NCBI GenBank assembly: GCA_903863935.1
Contig: CAIPDV010000121.1
Location: forward strand, 1-64,000
Origin: an uncultured Bacteroidota bacterium
Lineage (GTDB): Bacteria > Bacteroidota > Bacteroidia > JABEUT01
Length of the DNA stretch: 64,000 bases
Direction: 5' to 3'
Shown: piece after piece, positions 58,263-64,000 of the stretch
How the letters are laid out: every line of letters begins with the position of its first letter
Position numbering within the stretch: position 1 is the stretch's first letter
Translations under genes and position numbers: made by a program
Notes under the pieces: generated by a model
The model's database searches: none
Told to the model about the DNA's origin: nothing
The model's input: only the letters and a program-made list of their open reading frames with translations

Positions 58263-59633
58263 ATGAAAGAAATAGATGCATATATCGCAAAGAACAAAGA
58301 CCGTTTTACAAATGAGTTGCTGGATTTTCTCCGCATTCCATCTGTAAGTGCCGATTCCAAATTCAAAAAGGATATGGAGCGTGCGGCAGAATTTGTAAAA
58401 AAATCATTGCTTGCCGCCGGAGCAGATAAGGTTGAAATTCACCCTACCAAACTGCATCCCATAGTATATGGAGAAAAGATAGTAGATAAAAAACTTCCCA
58501 CAATTCTGGCATACGGACACTATGATGTTCAACCGCCTGATCCACTAAACCTGTGGCATTCACCTCCATTTGAGCCTGTTATTAAAGACGGTAAAATTTA
58601 TGCCCGCGGCTCATGCGATGATAAAGGACAAGTGTATATGCACATTAAGGCACTTGAAATGCTTTTGAAGATAGGCAAACTGCCTTGTAATGTTAAATTC
58701 CTGATTGAAGGGGAAGAGGAAGTTGGCTCTGTTTCGTTGGGAGATTTTGTAAAAAAGAACAAAAAGAAATTAGAATCGGATGTTATTGTAATTTCTGACA
58801 CCGATATTATTGACAACAAAGTTCCGTCCATTAATGTGGGCTTGAGAGGAATAGCAGGGGTAGAAATTGAAGTTACAGGACCTAACCGCGATCTGCATTC
58901 AGGGGTATATGGTGGTGCCGTAGCCAATCCAATTACGGTGTTGTGCGAAATGATAGCCTCTTTGAAAGATAAGGACGGGCACATTACCATACCGGGTTTT
59001 TATAAAGATGTAAAAGTTCTTTCGGCGAAAGATAGAAAGGATTTGAATAGCGCGCCATTTAACTTGAACGCATATAAGAAAGACCTTGGAATTAAGGACG
59101 TAACAGGCGAAAAAGGATATACCACACTGGAACGGACTTCAATCCGCCCGACTGTAGAACTGAATGGTATATGGGGTGGGTACCAGGGAGAAGGCTCCAA
59201 AACTGTGATTGCATCGAAAGCTTTTGCAAAAATTACCATGCGTTTGGTGCCCAACCAAAGCCCTGAAACGATATTAGCACTTTTCAAGAAGCATGTTGAA
59301 AAGATTGCCCCTAAGTCAGTTACTGTTAAGGTTACGTTAGGCCATGGTGGCGATCCGGTATTGCTGGAAACAACCTCTCCGGGATACCAGGCAGCCAGCC
59401 GGGCCATGCAGGAGTCGTTTGGTAAAAAACCTATTCCAACCCGCAGCGGGGGAAGTATTCCGATAGTAGCCCTGTTTAAAAAAGAACTTGGCAGAGACTC
59501 CGTATTATTAGGGTTCGGTTTGAATTCGGATAACATTCACTCACCGAATGAGCATTATGGCATTTTCAACTACCTGAAAGGGATTGAAACAATTGGCCTT
59601 TTTCACTATCAATTTGCAGCAGTAAGGAAATAA
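58263..59633 (+). CDS. M20 family dipeptidase
   Basis: TILAYGHYDVQPPDPLNLWHSPPFEPVIKDGKIYARGSCDDKGQVYMHIKALE; LIEGEEEVGS. Confidence 0.94.
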   Translation: MKEIDAYIAKNKDRFTNELLDFLRIPSVSADSKFKKDMERAAEFVKKSLLAAGADKVEIHPTKLHPIVYGEKIVDKKLPTILAYGHYDVQPPDPLNLWHSPPFEPVIKDGKIYARGSCDDKGQVYMHIKALEMLLKIGKLPCNVKFLIEGEEEVGSVSLGDFVKKNKKKLESDVIVISDTDIIDNKVPSINVGLRGIAGVEIEVTGPNRDLHSGVYGGAVANPITVLCEMIASLKDKDGHITIPGFYKDVKVLSAKDRKDLNSAPFNLNAYKKDLGIKDVTGEKGYTTLERTSIRPTVELNGIWGGYQGEGSKTVIASKAFAKITMRLVPNQSPETILALFKKHVEKIAPKSVTVKVTLGHGGDPVLLETTSPGYQAASRAMQESFGKKPIPTRSGGSIPIVALFKKELGRDSVLLGFGLNSDNIHSPNEHYGIFNYLKGIETIGLFHYQFAAVRK

Positions 59634-59660
59634 TTCCATATTTTACTTTATTGATTTACA

Positions 59661-59698
59661 AACCATTACATTCATTTGTAATGGTTTTGTAATTTTAT
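59661..59698 (+). terminator. Probable intrinsic terminator
   Basis: aaccattaca / tgtaatggtt 10-bp stem followed by ttgtaatttt. Confidence 0.55.
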
Positions 59699-59837
59699 TT
59701 GGCAATGCACCCAACCTTTCACAAAAACGGTGCGTACTAGTATACAGGTTTTAAACCCGGGGTGGCATTAACCCCGTCAATTAAAAAGATAAAATGAAAA
59801 ACAGGAATATACATGTGACTTTATATTCCAAAAACAA

Positions 59838-59845
59838 TATATTTG
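59838..59845 (+). promoter_or_regulatory. -7 box (TATATTTG)
   Basis: TAnnTTTG 20 nt before the ATG at 59865. Confidence 0.5.
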
Positions 59846-59864
59846 TAACCTTAATTTTATAAGC

Positions 59865-62800
59865 ATGAATAGAAATATCCTGTCCTTATGTGTAGGTTTT
59901 GCTTTTGTTTCAACAACAATCCTGACTACAAATGTTTCAGCTCAGTCTACTACCAAAGGTGAAGAACTTGAGCAAATCAATTTTTCATGGAATACGGTTA
60001 CCGATAACCTTTTAATAAAATTCCACCCCAGTGCCAATGAAATTAATACTTTTTACAGATTCGACCAGGAAAAAGTGACAGCCTTAAAGCTGGACTTTTT
60101 TGCGAAAATGCGTATGTCCAATTCTTCAAATACAGGCGGGCTTATAAAAGATGCTCAAACTAGTTTGTCTTCCTTATATGAAAAATTTATTGAAACCAAG
60201 AAAGCTTACCCATCTTCCGTTTCTGAATATTCAGGAAGAAGAGTATCTACAGTAAACCCTTGCGATTCTTCAGGATGTACTAATATGGATTTTCGTTCAG
60301 GCGACTTTACTTCATGGTACGGATACTATGCAAATCATGATTATAATTGCTCGGTCAGTACTTTAAGCAGTGTTACCGGAGGTTCTTTAGGTGCGGTTAC
60401 CCTTGCCTGTAACGATCCAGCAACAGCAAGTTACAATAGGCTTATAAATGACTATCAGCTTTCAATTACCAGCAGTGGATATGACGCTATCATTCCGGCT
60501 ATTTCCAGGGTTTCTCCCTGGGCAACCGGAGGTCACTCCGTTATGCTGGGCGACAGTACATGGGTAGGTTATGGGTCAGCTATTTTAGAAAAAACTTTCT
60601 ATGTTTCCCCCGGAACAGCCAATCTTACATATCAATACGCAGTATTTTTAGAAAACCCGGCTTCCCACTGTAAAGGAACTCAACCCCTCTTTACCGTTGC
60701 TGCATTGGATGAAAATGGGGATACAATACCAAATTGCGGTGAATATAATGTTACCGCAGGATATGGTACCAATACTTTTGACAGCACAATATACAATGGT
60801 GTAAAGTTATTTTACAGAGACTGGACCATTGCCAACGTTCCTCTTAAGAATTATATTGGTCATTGTGTTACCATTGTTTTTGAAGTTAGGGACTGTGGAC
60901 AAGGCGGACACTTCGGGTATGCATATGTTGATGCTTCGTGTTCACCACTTACTCCTATTTCTTCTTCGCCCGGTTTCTGCGGACAAGACTCCATTCAACT
61001 AATTGCTCCTCCCGGAGCTCAAACATACGAGTGGATCGGTCCATCCATTGGAAGTATACGGACAGACACCTCCAAACAAATTGTTTGGGTAGATAGCGTT
61101 GGTACCTATACCGTAGTTACTATTCCTGTTACAGGCGTTCAATGTGCTGATACACTTACTATTACTTTAGGTAAAGCCGCAGGCCCACCACCACATCCTA
61201 ACTTTGCAGCAGATACAGTTTGTGCAGGCTCACCTACTAAGTTCACCAATATTTCTTTACCGTCAACCGGTAAATTCTGGTGGGATTTTTATAATATAGG
61301 AATTTACAACTTGAGTGATACCAATAATTTTAATCCGACCTGGACCTATGTTACCCCCGGAACATACCATGTCAAATTACATGAAGTATTTAACGGTTGT
61401 GGTACAGACACCGTATTAACCATAAAGGTAGATACAGTGCCATCAGCAGGATTTACGGCATCAGGCGGATGTATGAATACGCCAATAACTTTCTCCAACA
61501 CGAGTGTTGGCGCAGGAAAGTATTATTGGAACTTTGGAGACCCTTCATCAGCCCCTAAAGATACTTCTACTGCTATATCTCCTACTCATACATTTACAAC
61601 GGCAGCAACCTATACAGTTACACTTGTTGTTACCAATTCGGGCCATTGCAGTGATACCGTTAAACAAACCATTACAATCTATCCGATTCCTCATCCGGTT
61701 ATAACTGGTGATACACTGATCTGTCCAGGTCAAAGAGACACCTTATCTGTTACAGGTGGAACAACCTATTTGTGGAGTAATGGAAAGACAACTTCTCAAA
61801 TTGCACCTACTCCTTCATCAACAATTACATATACTGTAACTGCTTATAATGGTACTTGCACGCATGATACTACTTTCACTATCCACATGATTCCGGCCCC
61901 CAGCCCTACCATCACTGTTACGAAAGATAGTGTTTGTAAAGGAGATACAATTACACTTGAAGGTTCCGGAGCTACAACCTATAAATGGTTGCCAAGCAAT
62001 AATACAACTACCAAAATACAGTTAACCGTCAACAAGATCGATACCATCAGATTAGTAGGATACGGTGGTGTTTGTGTTGATACTGCAACTGTAATTATTG
62101 GTGTTATTAAACAAATAACTGCTGCTTCAACAACCAGTGTAGATTCAATATGCCCTGGTCAGTCAGCAGTACTTACAACACAAGTTAGCGGTTCTTCGGG
62201 CACTTACTCCTGGAATACCGGGGAAACAACCTCATCTATTACAGTGAGTCCTGCTACAACCACTACGTATACATGTACCATTACAGGTAAGTGTAATACG
62301 ATAACCAATACAGTGAAAGTTACTGTTGACCCGATACCTGTTGTTAAAATTAAAGGAACACCTTGGAAATGTCAGGGAATCCGTGACACTTTAACGGTAA
62401 CAGGTGGGGTACATTATATTTGGAGTAATGGAAAAACTACTACCACGTATATCACAGGCCCTATTAATGGAGACTCCGTAATTTCAGTTGTGGCATACAA
62501 CAACCTTGGGTGTTCAGATACAACCAAGTTCCTTGTAACCCTGCGTCCAAAACCGAATATCATTATTACCGCGCCAACAAAAGCCTGTGCGGGACAATCG
62601 GTTCTACTTACTGCTACAGGAAGCGGCGTTGGTCCGTTCACTTATTCATGGTCAGTTGGCGGAACTACAGTTACTATAATATCTAATTATGATACGGTTA
62701 CTGTAAATCCTGATGTAACTACCATTTATACGGTTAAAGTATCAAATGGATGTCTCGCATCCAAATCAACCTCCGTGGTTCCGGATAACCCACCCATGCT

Positions 62801-63323
62801 GGTATGTTGCGACAAAGCTATTGTTAAGGGTGATGACACGATCCTTATAGCATCTAACAGCACGGGTAAGATATACAAATACAACTGGTACGATACCGCA
62901 GGAGTTGTTTGTTTAGATCCACCTAAGTGCGACTCAGTAAAAGTAAAACCATCAATAACTACTACCTATACTGTAATTGGAACAGATAGCCTCGGCTGTC
63001 AGATTGAAAGAGTTGTAACCATTGTTGTGGAAACACCTTGCTTTGATTTCAAAGTTCCTAACGTATTCACACCTAACTATCCGGGCCAAAGCGGATTGAA
63101 TGCTGAATTCTACATTAAAACAGAGAATATTGATGGTTGGGCAATAACGATCTTCGACCGTTGGGGTAAAGAAATGTTCAAATCAAGTAACCCTTATGTA
63201 TACTGGACCGGACTTACCGAAGGCGGTGCAAAAGCTCCGGATGGGGTTTACTACTATATAATTACAGGATCTTGTCAGAACAATACTTACAAGAGAGACG
63301 GATTCGTACAACTTATCCGGTAA
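59865..63323 (+). CDS. Large secreted PKD/Ig-like domain adhesin with CHU_C-type (gliding motility-associated) C-terminal domain
   Basis: PKD motif YYWNFGDPSS...SPTHTFTTAATYTVTLVV; repeated TYxWSNGKTT units; C-terminal VPNVFTPNYPGQSGLNAEFYI...ITIFDRWGKEMFKS. Confidence 0.9.
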   Translation: MNRNILSLCVGFAFVSTTILTTNVSAQSTTKGEELEQINFSWNTVTDNLLIKFHPSANEINTFYRFDQEKVTALKLDFFAKMRMSNSSNTGGLIKDAQTSLSSLYEKFIETKKAYPSSVSEYSGRRVSTVNPCDSSGCTNMDFRSGDFTSWYGYYANHDYNCSVSTLSSVTGGSLGAVTLACNDPATASYNRLINDYQLSITSSGYDAIIPAISRVSPWATGGHSVMLGDSTWVGYGSAILEKTFYVSPGTANLTYQYAVFLENPASHCKGTQPLFTVAALDENGDTIPNCGEYNVTAGYGTNTFDSTIYNGVKLFYRDWTIANVPLKNYIGHCVTIVFEVRDCGQGGHFGYAYVDASCSPLTPISSSPGFCGQDSIQLIAPPGAQTYEWIGPSIGSIRTDTSKQIVWVDSVGTYTVVTIPVTGVQCADTLTITLGKAAGPPPHPNFAADTVCAGSPTKFTNISLPSTGKFWWDFYNIGIYNLSDTNNFNPTWTYVTPGTYHVKLHEVFNGCGTDTVLTIKVDTVPSAGFTASGGCMNTPITFSNTSVGAGKYYWNFGDPSSAPKDTSTAISPTHTFTTAATYTVTLVVTNSGHCSDTVKQTITIYPIPHPVITGDTLICPGQRDTLSVTGGTTYLWSNGKTTSQIAPTPSSTITYTVTAYNGTCTHDTTFTIHMIPAPSPTITVTKDSVCKGDTITLEGSGATTYKWLPSNNTTTKIQLTVNKIDTIRLVGYGGVCVDTATVIIGVIKQITAASTTSVDSICPGQSAVLTTQVSGSSGTYSWNTGETTSSITVSPATTTTYTCTITGKCNTITNTVKVTVDPIPVVKIKGTPWKCQGIRDTLTVTGGVHYIWSNGKTTTTYITGPINGDSVISVVAYNNLGCSDTTKFLVTLRPKPNIIITAPTKACAGQSVLLTATGSGVGPFTYSWSVGGTTVTIISNYDTVTVNPDVTTIYTVKVSNGCLASKSTSVVPDNPPMLVCCDKAIVKGDDTILIASNSTGKIYKYNWYDTAGVVCLDPPKCDSVKVKPSITTTYTVIGTDSLGCQIERVVTIVVETPCFDFKVPNVFTPNYPGQSGLNAEFYIKTENIDGWAITIFDRWGKEMFKSSNPYVYWTGLTEGGAKAPDGVYYYIITGSCQNNTYKRDGFVQLIR

Positions 63324-63455
63324 ATGAAAAGTGAAAAGCTAAAAATGAACAATTTTTAGTTTGATTATAAAACTCAAAAGCCCTGCAATATTGCGGGGCT
63401 TTTAGTTTTGAAATTATTAATAATTCTTCCCTATTAGTTCTTCACTATTCACTGC
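63322..63455. repeat. Heptamer arrays flanking an intrinsic terminator
   Basis: aaatgaa aagtgaa aagctaa aaatgaa (63322-63349) and taattct tccctat tagttct tcactat tcactgc (63421-63455). Confidence 0.65.
63369..63409. terminator. Bidirectional intrinsic terminator
   Basis: aaaactcaaaagccctgcaa tat tgcggggcttttagtttt. Confidence 0.85.
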
Positions 63456-63458
63456 TTT

Positions 63459-64000
63459 TTAACCCCACACCTTGGTTCCTTCGGTGCAGTTTTTGCAGAT
63501 GTCTATCTCTTTGCGTGATTGCAATAAGGAATGACGGAACCGGCGGTATTTTTCATTATTCCACAGTTCTTTAAATGAGCTGTCGCGTAGCGAACCCATC
63601 GGATGCGAAGCATCTTTATCAAAGCAGCAAGGAACAACATTGCCATCCCAGGTTATTACACAGGAATTCCACATGCGCCAGCAATGATTGAGAAGCTTAT
63701 TTTTTATAGCGTATTTTCCATCGGCTCCCTTCTTATATCGTGAATATTCCTGCTGGTCGGGAATGAGTTCATTGCCGTTTTCGTAATCATAAATCTGCAC
63801 TGTTTTCAATCTAACCTCATCAATACCTATTTCCTTAGCCAATGCTTTTACTTCCGGAATCTGGTGTTCGTTAGCCTTCACTACCAAAAACTGAAATATC
63901 AAGTACGGAGTTTTAGATTTCAATTGCTTTTTGCTTTCCGCTACATTTCTGGCTCCTTCCAAAACTTTATCAAGTTTTCCTCCTATTCTATAAGAAGAGT
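63459..64000 (-). CDS. Radical SAM protein, SPASM-domain C-terminal part; truncated at the window edge
   Basis: In-frame extension reads SSYRIGGKLDKVLEGARNV; WRMWNSCVITWDGNVVPCCFDKDASHPMGSLRDSSFKELWNNEKYRRFR...CKNCTEG. Confidence 0.88.
   Translation of the reverse strand, partial: SSYRIGGKLDKVLEGARNVAESKKQLKSKTPYLIFQFLVVKANEHQIPEVKALAKEIGIDEVRLKTVQIYDYENGNELIPDQQEYSRYKKGADGKYAIKNKLLNHCWRMWNSCVITWDGNVVPCCFDKDASHPMGSLRDSSFKELWNNEKYRRFRHSLLQSRKEIDICKNCTEGTKVWG

Noticed and set aside
58598-58990. 130-aa minus-strand ORF
   Set aside because: Antisense to the M20 peptidase; Ser/Pro/Thr-rich artefact.
59000-59536. 178-aa minus-strand ORF
   Set aside because: Lies entirely antisense within the well-supported M20 peptidase CDS.
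1-64000. tRNA, rRNA, tmRNA and riboswitch genes
   Set aside because: No cloverleaf with a CCA-adjacent T-loop motif, rRNA signature or recognised riboswitch core was seen by eye; a tRNAscan/Infernal run would be decisive.

Overview
This 64 kb window is chromosomal DNA from a Bacteroidota bacterium. Supporting signs are TAnnTTTG-type -7 boxes, T9SS type A and CHU_C/type B C-terminal sorting domains, PorW/SprE-like and DUF5103 (T9SS plug-like) proteins, and AT-rich intergenic DNA. Most of it is ordinary housekeeping or cell-surface coding: ECF sigma factor, AlgI/AlgJ-like O-acetylation pair, SRAP peptidase, two acyl-CoA carboxylase beta subunits, cysteine desulfurase, TatD, tandem DUF4139 paralogs, hemL, leucyl aminopeptidase, class A beta-lactamase, L21/L27, LptF/G-type permease, pruA, mutS and an M20 peptidase. 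I saw no rRNA, tRNA, CRISPR array, prophage or canonical transposase. The least explained signal is non-coding. At seven places, intergenic DNA is built from a short word iterated with period 7 bp. The word differs at each locus, the arms often converge as imperfect inverted repeats, and they frequently abut or contain stop codons. One such palindrome holds a 23S-IVP-like four-helix-bundle gene between its arms. Other palindromic families bracket the cysteine desulfurase gene, appear to supply the start codon of the DUF5103 gene, and supply the last codons of another CDS. Candidate protein novelties are a Fic-fold protein with a degenerate catalytic motif and a C-terminal winged helix, a membrane-tethered pseudo-receiver beside an unannotated 29-aa membrane microprotein, and a beta-lactamase translationally coupled to a HEAT-like protein. 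All family names come from motif recognition by eye; no searches were run.
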